DNA of 64,000 nucleotides, taken from NCBI RefSeq assembly GCF_003149085.1, contig NZ_QGDT01000018.1:1-64000 (forward strand), in the 5' to 3' direction. Below the pieces are notes generated by a model. It saw nothing but the letters and a program-made list of their open reading frames with translations. It had not been told where the DNA came from and did no database searches. The position numbers were made by a program, and so were the translations under genes. Shown one piece after another: positions 43,300 to 51,680 of the stretch. Positions within the stretch are counted from its first letter, which is position 1, and each line of letters opens with the position of its first letter. The DNA comes from Dyadobacter jejuensis (lineage in GTDB: Bacteria; Bacteroidota; Bacteroidia; Cytophagales; Spirosomataceae).

Positions 43300-44604
43300 A
43301 TGTCAGAACAAAGTAAAACCTCTCTAAAAAAAGTACTTAAACCAATTCATTTATGGGCCATAGCGGTCGGCTTGGTCATCTCAGGAGAATATTTCGGATG
43401 GAATTATGGCTGGGGCGTTTCCGGAACGGTAGGTTTCCTCATAGCCACCCTGATCGTCACAGTATTGTACATCACCTTCATATATAGCTTTACTGAACTG
43501 ACTACCTCCATACCCCAAGCGGGGGGCCCTTTTGCATATGCCCATCGCGCCTTTGGCCCTTGGGGAGGGCTGGTGGCCGGCTATGCCACCTTGGTCGAGT
43601 TCCTGATAGCCCCTCCGGCCATAGCCTTCGCCCTGGGCAGCTACACCCACTTCCTGTATCCGCAGCTAAGCGTACTTCAGGTGGCCATTGCTTGCTATGT
43701 AATCTTTATAGGCATCAATATGCTAGGTATCAAGGAGTCAGCCACTTTTTCCTTGTTTGTCACTATACTGGCGGTTGTGGAGCTGCTCGTTTATATCGGG
43801 ATTGTCTCCCCGCATTTCTCCTACGACACCTTCGTACAAGATCCTATGCCCTTTGGCTGGCAAGGGATATTTGCCGCTCTGCCCTTTGCGATATGGTTTT
43901 ACTTGGCCATTGAGGGGGTAGCCATGGTAGCCGAGGAGGTAGAGAACCCCAAAAGAACGATTTCGCTAGGGTATATTTATGGTATCCTGACCTTGGTAAT
44001 TCTGGCCCTAGCCGTCATGATTGTAACGGGAGGAGTGGCGCATTGGAGTACCCTCAGCACCATAGACTACCCACTACCTGCGGCCTTGTCCATCGTATTG
44101 GGCGAAGATAGTGGTCTTACCCATCTTTTCGCTAGTTTAGGCCTTTTTGGACTCATTGCCTCATTCCATGGCACCATCATAGGCTATTCCCGGCAGATCT
44201 ATGCCCTTGCGCGGGAGGGTTTTTTACCCAAGTTTTTGGGACAAGTCAACGGCCGTTTCCAAACGCCCCATTGGGCCCTATTAGCAGGTGGGGCCATCGG
44301 CTGCCTCGCGCTGGTATTGGGCACCACCGACCAGGTCATTATCATTGCGGCCTTGGGGGCCATCGTTATGTATATTGTCAGCATGTTTGCTCTATTCGTT
44401 TTGCGCAAGAAAGAACCCGAAATGGAACGCCCCTTTAAGGCTCCATGCTACCCCTACTTTCCGGCCGTTGCCCTTTTATTGTCACTACTATGTCTGGTGG
44501 CGATCATCTACTACAATTTCGTTTTGAGTCTCTATTTCTTTGCCGGATTAGCAATTCTGGGTAGTATTTTTACCATAAACCAAAAGTATTTTGCAAAAAA
44601 TTAA
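43300..44604 (+). CDS. eat: Ethanolamine permease-like APC transporter
   Basis: 434 residues with 12 membrane helices. The N-terminus LKPIHLWAIAVGLVISGEYF GWNYGW (in parts) is characteristic of the EAT (ethanolamine transporter) branch of the APC superfamily, as are FTELTTSIPQAGGPFAYAHR and AEEVENPKRTISLGYIYGIL. It probably carries ethanolamine, or a related amine, with a proton. No eutBC ammonia-lyase genes are in the window, so the fate of the substrate is not shown. It follows the degenerate phosphodiesterase-like gene in the same direction. Confidence 0.82.
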   Translation: MSEQSKTSLKKVLKPIHLWAIAVGLVISGEYFGWNYGWGVSGTVGFLIATLIVTVLYITFIYSFTELTTSIPQAGGPFAYAHRAFGPWGGLVAGYATLVEFLIAPPAIAFALGSYTHFLYPQLSVLQVAIACYVIFIGINMLGIKESATFSLFVTILAVVELLVYIGIVSPHFSYDTFVQDPMPFGWQGIFAALPFAIWFYLAIEGVAMVAEEVENPKRTISLGYIYGILTLVILALAVMIVTGGVAHWSTLSTIDYPLPAALSIVLGEDSGLTHLFASLGLFGLIASFHGTIIGYSRQIYALAREGFLPKFLGQVNGRFQTPHWALLAGGAIGCLALVLGTTDQVIIIAALGAIVMYIVSMFALFVLRKKEPEMERPFKAPCYPYFPAVALLLSLLCLVAIIYYNFVLSLYFFAGLAILGSIFTINQKYFAKN

Positions 44605-44624
44605 TCAATTATAGACTATATTTG
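44590..44624 (+). promoter_or_regulatory. Possible promoter of the LytTR regulator gene
   Basis: TTTG (44590-44593) and TATATTTG (44617-44624) with 23 bases between, matching the Bacteroidota consensus at the long end of the spacing range. It would give a leader of about 170 bases before the LytTR gene at 44807. The TTTG lies inside the last codons of the permease gene. Confidence 0.4.
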
Positions 44625-44806
44625 AAATCTGATACAAAGCTATCTGGGGTAGTAATTACCCAATACCCGCTACAAATGGTAATATAAATAAGTTGCCTAT
44701 TCTATCAACTAGGTGATTTTTTTCAGAATCCGACGGATCACCTTTAAGAGTCTTAGGCTCCTTATTGCGAATTAATTGGAATTTAAGAATCTTCTAATTC
44801 TAAAGA

Positions 44807-45547
44807 ATGAAAATTTTAATTGTAGAAGACGAGGTAGTTATTGCGAAACATTTGCAGTACACCTTAAAGGGATTTGGATATTCCAACTTTTTTTTGGCCG
44901 GCGACTATCACCAAGCCTTAGAAATACTCAATAAGGAGGTGATTCATCTGGCATTATTGGATATCAGCTTAGGAGGGTATAAGACGGGCATAGACCTGGC
45001 CGAATACATTCGTGCCAGGTATAATTTCCCCTTCATTTTCCTGACTAGCCACGAAGAGCTTGCCATCGTCAATGCCGCATTGAATACCTCTCCAAATGCA
45101 TTTTTGAACAAGCCCTTCAAAAATGTATCGGTATATACAGCAGTGAGCTTGGCCATGAAAAACTATAAGGAGAATAGCACCCCCGCTCCCGTCGAACAGG
45201 ATCAGCCAGCGAAAGAAGAGTCTATTGTGATTCAAGACGCCCTTTTCATCAAGGAGAAAAATATCTTTAGCAAAATCTTCCTCGATCAAATCCTTTTTAT
45301 ACGAAGCGATGACAATTATCTGGAGCTACATACCCCTGACAGGAAGTACACGATTCGGGAGACTCTTAAAAACATGATCAGCCAATTGCCCGACAATCAA
45401 TTCTTCAGAACGCACAAGTCTTATATCGTCAATCTGAATGCCATCACAGGCATTAACCACATCCATTTGATGATCAACGACATAGAGATCCCCATCACTG
45501 CCGACAATCGCTCCGAACTCTTTAAAAAGCTTAATACTTTTACCTAG
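44807..45547 (+). CDS. LytTR-type response regulator
   Basis: 246 residues. The receiver domain spans 1-120 with the acidic pair VEDEVVIA, phosphorylation site Asp52 (LALLDISLGG), Thr in FIFLTSHEE and Lys in NAFLNKPFKN. A linker of about 25 residues leads to the LytTR DNA-binding domain at about 150-245 (ILFIRSDDNYLELHTPDRKY, FFRTHKSYIVNLNAITGINH). No partner LytS-type kinase is adjacent, so it is an orphan. It is convergent with nothing and reads into the LysE-like gene after 155 bases. Confidence 0.92.
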   Translation: MKILIVEDEVVIAKHLQYTLKGFGYSNFFLAGDYHQALEILNKEVIHLALLDISLGGYKTGIDLAEYIRARYNFPFIFLTSHEELAIVNAALNTSPNAFLNKPFKNVSVYTAVSLAMKNYKENSTPAPVEQDQPAKEESIVIQDALFIKEKNIFSKIFLDQILFIRSDDNYLELHTPDRKYTIRETLKNMISQLPDNQFFRTHKSYIVNLNAITGINHIHLMINDIEIPITADNRSELFKKLNTFT

Positions 45548-45702
45548 GTTTCTAATTTCAATAACCCCTCCTTTTAGGTGAGCTTGATAAGGGCCAATCC
45601 AACTAACCTCGTTCCAGTTATTGAGGAAATATCGGCTATGCCCTATATAATTCTGCTAAGGATGTTATATTTTGCATCCCTATAGCATTTCGAATATTCA
45701 AA

Positions 45703-46347
45703 TTGAAGAGTACAAAAAATTTATTGGTAGGCTTTTGCATTAGCCTAATCGGCTCCTTACCCTTAGGATATATTAACCTAATTGCCTCCGAAATAAACCA
45801 AAAACGAGGAAGTGAAGCCTTATATGCCTTTTTATTGGGTGTTGTTGTCGTTGAATTTGTACTCATACTACTAACCCTCCAAGCAGCAGAATGGCTGCTG
45901 GCTCAAAAAAAAATGGTTCGCAATATTGAGGTGATGTCTATCATTTTCCTCATCTTCCTGGCGATCTCCTTTTTCTTCAATTCCAAGCCTATCCAGGGAA
46001 CAGAGCCATCCTTACTCACCAATGATTTTCTGACACAGTATTCTCCGTTTACCCTGGGGCTTATGTTCAACGCCATCAATCTGATGCAAGTACCCTTTTG
46101 GGCTGGGTGGAACTTGTACCTGATCAATGAATCCTATATCGATATGGGGCGATATCGAAAATATTGGTATGTAATCGGAACCTCCATAGGCACCTTTAGC
46201 GGGATCTACCTATTTGTGCAGTTTCTCAATTACCTGCTTACTGTTCCTATAGGTGCTACCCCTGCCGCAAGCCAATGGATTATCCCAGGTATATTCCTAC
46301 TTTTGGCCGCCTTTCAAACCTATAAATTTTATAAAAAATACCGTTAG
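45703..46347 (+). CDS. LysE family transporter-like membrane protein
   Basis: 214 residues with about six membrane helices. The start LLVGFCISLIGSLPLGYINL resembles the LysE/RhtB family opening (GxxxSxxPGPxN), but the Pro-Gly-Pro is not complete, so the assignment is to the wider family only. The helices follow in the usual spacing to AASQWIIPGIFLLLAAFQTY. The start is a TTG, because no ATG is in frame upstream of the first helix. The last four bases overlap the end of the convergent NamZ gene. Confidence 0.72.
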   Translation: MKSTKNLLVGFCISLIGSLPLGYINLIASEINQKRGSEALYAFLLGVVVVEFVLILLTLQAAEWLLAQKKMVRNIEVMSIIFLIFLAISFFFNSKPIQGTEPSLLTNDFLTQYSPFTLGLMFNAINLMQVPFWAGWNLYLINESYIDMGRYRKYWYVIGTSIGTFSGIYLFVQFLNYLLTVPIGATPAASQWIIPGIFLLLAAFQTYKFYKKYR

Positions 46348-47582
46348 GGGTATAGCAAATACTTCTTCCTTAGTTGTTTGAATGCTTGTAAACCTGGCTC
46401 CCACGATTGGCGAATTTCGGACTCGGACTTACCGGCAATAATTTGCTCTCTTAAGTTTTCGGTCCCTGCCAACTTATCGAAGTCTCCCATTTGCCGACTT
46501 TGGGTCTTATCAAAAAATTTATTTTTCTGAGGATAGGCCTTATATAGCTCAATTAACCAAGCTATGTTCAGTTGCCCACTCTTGCGGATTTGTTCCACAT
46601 CGTATTTTCGGAGATCGATTCCATAGCAAGTCTCATTCATATGCAAAGGAGACTCGCTCATCCCTTTGATACTTTTGGGTTCAAAAGAAAAGGAATATTT
46701 CCCTTTTAGCAATGGAGCCCCCAACACCGAAAAAGGCATGTAGGTGCCTCGCCCTTGACTAATAATGGTGCCTTCGAACAAACATAAATGGGGGTACAGC
46801 ATAACCGACTGCTGGGTGTTCAGATTGGGCGAAGGCAGTACCGGCAAGGTATACGCTGAATCGTGGGTATAATGCTCCACTTTTATGATTTTAAGCGCAC
46901 ATTTCATCTTCTGCGGTAACATTCCTTCTCCATTGATCATCTGGGCAAACTCCCCCATCGTAAGACCATGCCCAATTGGAATTTTGTACATGCCTATACC
47001 CGAATGCAAATGGTCCTCTAATATCGGTCCATCGACAAGAAATCCATTGGGATTGGGCCTATCCAATAGGAGCAACTCTTTGTTGTTCTCGGCACAGGCT
47101 TCCATAACATGCCCCAGGGTATTGATATAGGTATAGAACCGTACCCCTACATCCTGTATATCGAATACCATCAGGTCTATGGAGGCCATCTGCTCCTTGG
47201 TTGGCTTTTTCAATTTGCCATACAGCGATATGGCAGGAATCCCCGTTTTGGGGTCTACGCTGTCGGAGACCTTGTCGCCATTGCTGGCTGTCCCTCTAAA
47301 CCCATGTTCGGGGCCAAAAATAAGTTTAATATCGACGCCCAAGCTCACCAGACTGTCTACCAGGGGCGTATTGCCGATAATAGAGGTCTGATTAACGACC
47401 ACCCCTACTTTTTTGCCCTTCAGGTACGATAAATATGCTTCCGTTCGGTCGGCTCCTGTCTTAATGGGCCTCACGACCTGCTGCTTCTCCTCTGAAGCCC
47501 CCGCCTGTTGATTCGACGTACTCTGGCACGGCCCTTGAAATAAGAGCACTAAACTCAATCCGATCGAAAGATTAAAAGTCAT
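46344..47582 (-). CDS. NamZ-like exo-beta-N-acetylmuramidase (DUF1343, GH171), lipoprotein
   Basis: About 412 residues. The N-terminus carries a probable lipoprotein signal (FNLSIGLSLVLLFQGPCQS). DUF1343 features are VGVVVNQTSIIGNTPLVDSL, IFGPEHGFRGTASNGDKV, MVFDIQDVGVRFYTYINTLG, LLLDRPNPNGFLVDGPIL and IGMYKIPIGHGLTMGEFAQM. NamZ releases terminal MurNAc from peptidoglycan fragments, feeding cell-wall recycling. An ATG two codons upstream (47588) is an alternative start. It overlaps the convergent LysE-like gene by four bases. Its upstream region contains a MITE-like element. Confidence 0.88.
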   Translation of the reverse strand: MTFNLSIGLSLVLLFQGPCQSTSNQQAGASEEKQQVVRPIKTGADRTEAYLSYLKGKKVGVVVNQTSIIGNTPLVDSLVSLGVDIKLIFGPEHGFRGTASNGDKVSDSVDPKTGIPAISLYGKLKKPTKEQMASIDLMVFDIQDVGVRFYTYINTLGHVMEACAENNKELLLLDRPNPNGFLVDGPILEDHLHSGIGMYKIPIGHGLTMGEFAQMINGEGMLPQKMKCALKIIKVEHYTHDSAYTLPVLPSPNLNTQQSVMLYPHLCLFEGTIISQGRGTYMPFSVLGAPLLKGKYSFSFEPKSIKGMSESPLHMNETCYGIDLRKYDVEQIRKSGQLNIAWLIELYKAYPQKNKFFDKTQSRQMGDFDKLAGTENLREQIIAGKSESEIRQSWEPGLQAFKQLRKKYLLYP

Positions 47583-47627
47583 ATTCATAAAAATGAGGTA
47601 AATATTTTTTATTCGGGCCTCGAGCCT

Positions 47628-47775
47628 GTTTAAATTTTAATGATTGAATTGTTTATCACTTATTTTTTGTGCGAAACAAGGCAAATTTTGCAGTGATAGC
47701 TTAAGCTATCACTAAAAATTTAACGAAGTTGTAGCCAAAAAATAGCATAAACAATCAATTGGTTAATTTTTAAAC
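47628..47775. mobile_element. MITE-like 148-bp palindromic element
   Basis: Two imperfect arms of about 74 bases face each other, meeting at the perfect palindrome GTGATAGCTTAAGCTATCAC (centre near 47702). The outer ends both read GTTTAAAnnTTAA towards the middle, followed by ATTGnATTGTTTAT and a shared TATTTTTTG. No coding capacity. The structure is that of a miniature inverted-repeat element, or of a REP-type foldback. It sits 40 bases upstream of the NamZ gene. Confidence 0.6.
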
Positions 47776-47789
47776 AGACTCTAAGAATA

Positions 47790-47814
47790 AGGGAGCGAAA
47801 TTCCTTCGCCCCCT
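47790..47814 (-). terminator. Hairpin after the M42 peptidase gene
   Basis: Ten-base arms AGGGAGCGAA and TTCGCCCCCT with one A-C mismatch and a 5-base loop. It lies 10 bases beyond the M42 peptidase stop on the minus strand. There is no clear T-tract on that strand, so it is a weak terminator candidate. Confidence 0.4.
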
Positions 47815-47823
47815 AGTCGTTTT

Positions 47824-48894
47824 TTATTTAATATACCTAAAGTCCTCATCGCCTTTCAGACTCAACAACACATCATACATCAATTGTATTACGTTTTGTA
47901 CGTCGTCCTTATGCACCATCTCCACGGTGGTATGCATGTATTTCAAAGGCAGGGATATCAAGGCAGTAGCTACCCCTTCGGCCGAATATGCAAATGAGTC
48001 GGTATCCGTCCCGGTAGAGCGGCTTACGGCTTGTCTTTGGAACGGAAGCGACTTTTGCTCCGCCACATCGATGAGCAGGTCTCTCAAATTGTTCTGAACC
48101 GCTGGTCCGTAGCATATCACCGGTCCTGCCCCGCTTTTAAGGTCGCCTTGTTCCTTTTTGTTGTACATGGGCGACTGCGTATCATGGGTTACATCGGTAC
48201 ATATCGCCAAGTCGGGTTTCAATCTTCTTGAAATCATTTCGGCCCCACGAAGCCCTATTTCTTCTTGAACTGCGTTGACCACATAGAGGGTGAAAGGCAA
48301 TTTGACATTATTCTCGTGCAACATTCGTGCTACTTCGGCAATCATAAACCCACCCATACGGTTGTCCAGGGCTCTTCCGACATAATATTTATCGTTAAGC
48401 TCGTCCAAGCCGTCGGCAAAGGTGACCACCGTGCCCACATGAATACCCATTTCAAGCACCTGATCTTTATTTTCGGCGCCTACATCTATAAAAAGCTCGT
48501 GTACCTTCGGGGTTTGGTCCTTGGAGGTGTCCCGCACATGGATAGCCGGCCAGCCAAACACGCCCTTCACTACGCCCTTAGCGGTATGCAAGTTTACACG
48601 CATTGAAGGTGCTATAGAGGCGTCGGAGCCTCCATTACGGCGCACATGGATATATCCTTCGTCGGAGATATAGTTAACAAACCAGGCTATTTCATCGGAA
48701 TGAGCTTCAATAACCACTTTATAGTCCTGCCCGGGGCCAATAACCCCAACAGCGGTACCATAAACATCCACGATTTGTTCTTCAATATAGGGCTTAAGGT
48801 AGTCTAACCAGATTTGTTGGCCGGTAGACTCGAAACCCGTTGGGGAAGCATTATTCAAATACTTATACAAAAACTCCTTACTCTTGTCAGTCAT
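47824..48894 (-). CDS. M42 family metallo-aminopeptidase
   Basis: 356 residues, cytoplasmic, forming the tetrahedral TET-type assembly in known members. Zinc ligands and catalytic residues are visible: VVIEAHSDEIAWFVNYISDE near 58-80 (His, Asp), GRALDNRMGGFMIAE near 173 (bridging Asp), VNAVQEEIGLRGAEMISRRL near 206 (general base Glu and ligand Glu), CTDVTHD near 230 and KYMHTTVEMVHKDDV near 320 (last His). It removes N-terminal amino acids from peptides. Monocistronic appearance. Confidence 0.92.
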   Translation of the reverse strand: MTDKSKEFLYKYLNNASPTGFESTGQQIWLDYLKPYIEEQIVDVYGTAVGVIGPGQDYKVVIEAHSDEIAWFVNYISDEGYIHVRRNGGSDASIAPSMRVNLHTAKGVVKGVFGWPAIHVRDTSKDQTPKVHELFIDVGAENKDQVLEMGIHVGTVVTFADGLDELNDKYYVGRALDNRMGGFMIAEVARMLHENNVKLPFTLYVVNAVQEEIGLRGAEMISRRLKPDLAICTDVTHDTQSPMYNKKEQGDLKSGAGPVICYGPAVQNNLRDLLIDVAEQKSLPFQRQAVSRSTGTDTDSFAYSAEGVATALISLPLKYMHTTVEMVHKDDVQNVIQLMYDVLLSLKGDEDFRYIK

Positions 48895-48962
48895 ATGAAT
48901 TGATTTATAAAAAAAATGCTTGATAAAAAATGGAAAATTTCATTGCCCTACGAACCCCTACT

Positions 48963-49307
48963 TTAGCGCAGGGTGTGGCCGCCTTTAAGATATCTTAAAA
49001 AGGCCCACCGCTTTCGCTGGCTCAAATACCTGGGGTTGGACTCATGTAGGTAGGCTTCCTGCTCAAAAGAGATACTTCTGTAGGCCCTATCATGGTTTCT
49101 GAGCGTGATAAGCCTAACCAAATATTCCAAGAGATACCATAAATAAAAAAGAACGATCCCCATTTCTAATTGTTGTACCAAATGTATGCACTCATGATGG
49201 AGCAAGGTCTTGTTGGGAGCCTTATGCCGAGTAAAAACGAAAGGGAATATAGCCATCCCTTCCACCCACAAAAAGGAAATACTAACAATGATACCCTTGA
49301 ACTGCAT
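48963..49307 (-). CDS. Small membrane protein with HExxH motif
   Basis: 114 residues. An N-terminal hydrophobic stretch (GIIVSISFLWVEGMAIFPFV) is followed by KTLLHHECIHLVQQLEMGIV (HECIH is an exact zinc-protease HExxH near residue 37) and a second helix (LFYLWYLLEYLVRLI), then FEQEAYLHESN, where a Glu could be the third metal ligand. The whole resembles the minimal catalytic core of an integral-membrane metalloprotease. Similar short proteins occur in Bacteroidota but their function is not established. It is downstream of greA and upstream of the M42 gene, same direction. Confidence 0.6.
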   Translation of the reverse strand: MQFKGIIVSISFLWVEGMAIFPFVFTRHKAPNKTLLHHECIHLVQQLEMGIVLFYLWYLLEYLVRLITLRNHDRAYRSISFEQEAYLHESNPRYLSQRKRWAFLRYLKGGHTLR

Positions 49308-49328
49308 TTTGAGTCGTCCTTAAAGTAA

Positions 49329-49372
49329 AACAGCTCACAATATACAGTTAATACTGCTTATTGTGAACTGTT
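49329..49372 (-). terminator. Possible terminator of greA
   Basis: Fourteen-base arms AACAGCTCACAATA and TATTGTGAACTGTT with one G-T pair and a 16-base loop, followed on the minus strand by TTTTACTTTA. It lies 26 bases beyond the greA stop. Confidence 0.5.
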
Positions 49373-49397
49373 GTATGCAACTAGGTAGGCCTATGCC

Positions 49398-49874
49398 TTA
49401 TAACCTACTAATATCCAGGACTTCAAACTCCATAATACCTGCAGGAACCTTAATTTCGGTTGTTTCACCTACTTTTTTTCCAAGCAGACCTTTGCCAATT
49501 GGCGAACCTACCGATATTTTCCCGGCCTTAAGGTCCGCTTCCTCTTCCGATACCAGAATGTACGTTACTTCCATTCCGTTCTTACGGTTTTTGATACGTA
49601 CTTTCGACAGTACCGCCACTTGCGAAGTATCAATAGAGGATTCGTCTATCACACGGGCCGTAGACAATATTTCCTCCAACTTGGCGATCTTCATTTCGTG
49701 CATTCCTTGAGCATCCTTGGCGGCATCGTACTCGGCATTCTCACTCAAATCCCCTTTATCTCTGGCTTCGGCTATTTGTTTGGCAATGTCGGTACGGCCC
49801 TTGGTTTTCATATCATTTAACTCGGCCTTGAGTTTATTTAAACCTTCTTCTGTATAGTATGAAAATTTAGCCAT
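49398..49874 (-). CDS. greA: Transcription elongation factor GreA
   Basis: 158 residues. An N-terminal coiled coil (MAKFSYYTEEGLNKLKAELN, ADARDKGDLSENAEYDAAKD region with the GDLSENAEYDAAK tip that enters the RNA polymerase secondary channel) precedes the C-terminal FKBP-like domain (VTYILVSEEEADLKAGKISV GSPIGKGLLGKKVGE in parts). It rescues backtracked polymerase by stimulating transcript cleavage. The catalytic acidic tip is complete. It is divergent from fmt, with 240 bases between. Confidence 0.96.
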   Translation of the reverse strand: MAKFSYYTEEGLNKLKAELNDMKTKGRTDIAKQIAEARDKGDLSENAEYDAAKDAQGMHEMKIAKLEEILSTARVIDESSIDTSQVAVLSKVRIKNRKNGMEVTYILVSEEEADLKAGKISVGSPIGKGLLGKKVGETTEIKVPAGIMEFEVLDISRL

Positions 49875-50115
49875 GATTTAATAAATGGTTTATATATTTT
49901 ATAAAATTAACAACGGCGTATAAAAAAAAAGAACGGCTCTAAGACCGTCCACATGAGTTTGACAAAACGCATTGCAGAAGGCTAGGAACCCAGATCATTT
50001 CGGCACATATGAATAGTTTTCTTTCTCATAATTCTAAAGATGAACGACAAAAATAGCAATATTTGTAAACGCTAACAAACCATTCGCTCAAAAGGATTCA
50101 ATTAAGATATCAAAT

Positions 50116-51027
50116 ATGCTGAGAATAATTTTCATGGGCACACCCGATTTCGCTGTAGCTAGCCTAAAAAGTCTAGTGGAGGCAAAATCTAATATTGTGG
50201 CCGTAATTACGGCACCCGACAAACCCGCCGGCCGTGGACGAAAACTCCTGGCCTCTCCCGTTAAAACCTACGCTCTACAGGAAGGCCTGACAGTACTCCA
50301 ACCCGAAAAACTTAAAAACCCAGATTTCCTAAAGACCCTCGCCGACCTGAAGGCAGACCTCCAGATTGTCGTGGCTTTTAGGATGCTCCCCGAGGTGGTG
50401 TGGGCCATGCCTCCTTTGGGCACCTTCAACCTCCATGGATCCCTACTTCCCCAATATCGCGGGGCCGCTCCCATCAACTGGGCGGTGATCAACGGAGAAA
50501 CTCAAACAGGAGTAACGACTTTCTTTATAGAAAAAGATATAGACACTGGTAAAATTATTTTTCAAGACACGGAGCCTATCCATCCCGACGACACCGCCGG
50601 CACCCTCTACGACCGCCTCATGGAAAGAGGTGCCGACCTAGTGGTACACACCGTAAAGGCCATCGAACAAGGACAATATCCACAACAAGCCCAGCAGGAG
50701 ACCAATGACTTAAAGCTGGCCCCGAAGATATTTAAGGAAACCTGTGAGATAGATTGGCAAAAACCCGCTATCGACTTGGTTAATTTCGTACGGGGACTTT
50801 CCCCCTACCCAGCCGCATGGACCGTACTAAACGAGCTAACCTGTAAGGTTTTTAATACACAAATCGTCGATCGACCTGACACGGCTACTCCAGGTTCCTA
50901 TTTGAGCGATAACAAAACTTATCTGCATTTCCGAGCCGGTGACGGCTGGCTGGCGATTCTCGACTTACAGTTGCAAGGCAAAAAAAGGATGCCTATAGCT
51001 GATTTCCTCCGAGGCTATAAATTATAG
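50116..51027 (+). CDS. fmt: Methionyl-tRNA formyltransferase
   Basis: 303 residues. The N-terminal formyl transferase domain starts IIFMGTPDFAVASLKSLVEA and contains the folate-binding FNLHGSLLPQYRGAAPINWA near 104-123 and TFFIEKDIDTGKII near 135. The C-terminal domain (FVRGLSPYPAAWTVLNELTC) binds the tRNA. It formylates initiator Met-tRNA. It is followed by folA, an enzyme of the same folate supply, 113 bases away. Confidence 0.97.
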   Translation: MLRIIFMGTPDFAVASLKSLVEAKSNIVAVITAPDKPAGRGRKLLASPVKTYALQEGLTVLQPEKLKNPDFLKTLADLKADLQIVVAFRMLPEVVWAMPPLGTFNLHGSLLPQYRGAAPINWAVINGETQTGVTTFFIEKDIDTGKIIFQDTEPIHPDDTAGTLYDRLMERGADLVVHTVKAIEQGQYPQQAQQETNDLKLAPKIFKETCEIDWQKPAIDLVNFVRGLSPYPAAWTVLNELTCKVFNTQIVDRPDTATPGSYLSDNKTYLHFRAGDGWLAILDLQLQGKKRMPIADFLRGYKL

Positions 51028-51140
51028 GTAAACAACGGTTACCCATCAAAATATTTCAGGTGCTAGCCGTTTTTATAAAATTATTTCAAAAAAAATAACC
51101 CGATTTTATTCGGTAGTATCGAATAAAAAAACTGCCCATT

Positions 51141-51632
51141 ATGAAACTATCGATCATCGTCGCCGTATCCGAAAATGGTGTAATAGGCCGTGAAAACGCA
51201 CTTATTTGGAGGCTCCCCGCCGACCTAAAAAGGTTTAAAGCCCTTACCATGGGACACCCTATTATTATGGGAAGAAAAACCTTCGAGTCCATCGGCCGAC
51301 CGTTACCAGGGCGTAGTTCTATCGTCATTAGTACTCAAGTCGACTATCGACCTGAGGGAGTTTTTATGGTAAAATCAATAGAGGAGGCCATAGCCAAAGC
51401 ACGAAGTCTGGAAACTGATGAGTCGTTTATTATAGGAGGAGGGGAGATTTACCGACAAACCATGCCGATGGCCGATAAGCTTTACCTCACCAAAGTAAAG
51501 ACTACAGTAGAAGGAGACACCTTTTTTGAAATTCCTACCAACGCTTCATGGGAAGAGGTATTTTCGGAGAAGCACGTCGCCGACAGCACACATGAATATT
51601 CCTACGAATTCGTTGATTTAGAAAAAACCTGA
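51141..51632 (+). CDS. folA: Dihydrofolate reductase
   Basis: 163 residues. Standard DHFR: LSIIVAVSENGVIGRENALI WRLPADL (in parts), MGHPIIMGRKTFESIGRPLPGR near 35-55 for NADPH binding, and FIIGGGEIYRQTMPMADKLY near 97 for cofactor binding. The acidic active-site position is Asp in the PADLKRF helix. It regenerates tetrahydrofolate. It lies downstream of fmt, a folate-dependent enzyme, and 48 bases upstream of the esterase gene. Confidence 0.97.
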   Translation: MKLSIIVAVSENGVIGRENALIWRLPADLKRFKALTMGHPIIMGRKTFESIGRPLPGRSSIVISTQVDYRPEGVFMVKSIEEAIAKARSLETDESFIIGGGEIYRQTMPMADKLYLTKVKTTVEGDTFFEIPTNASWEEVFSEKHVADSTHEYSYEFVDLEKT

Positions 51633-51680
51633 TCCGAACTACCGTTTATAAGAACCCATTTTTTTAAGTGAATAAATATA

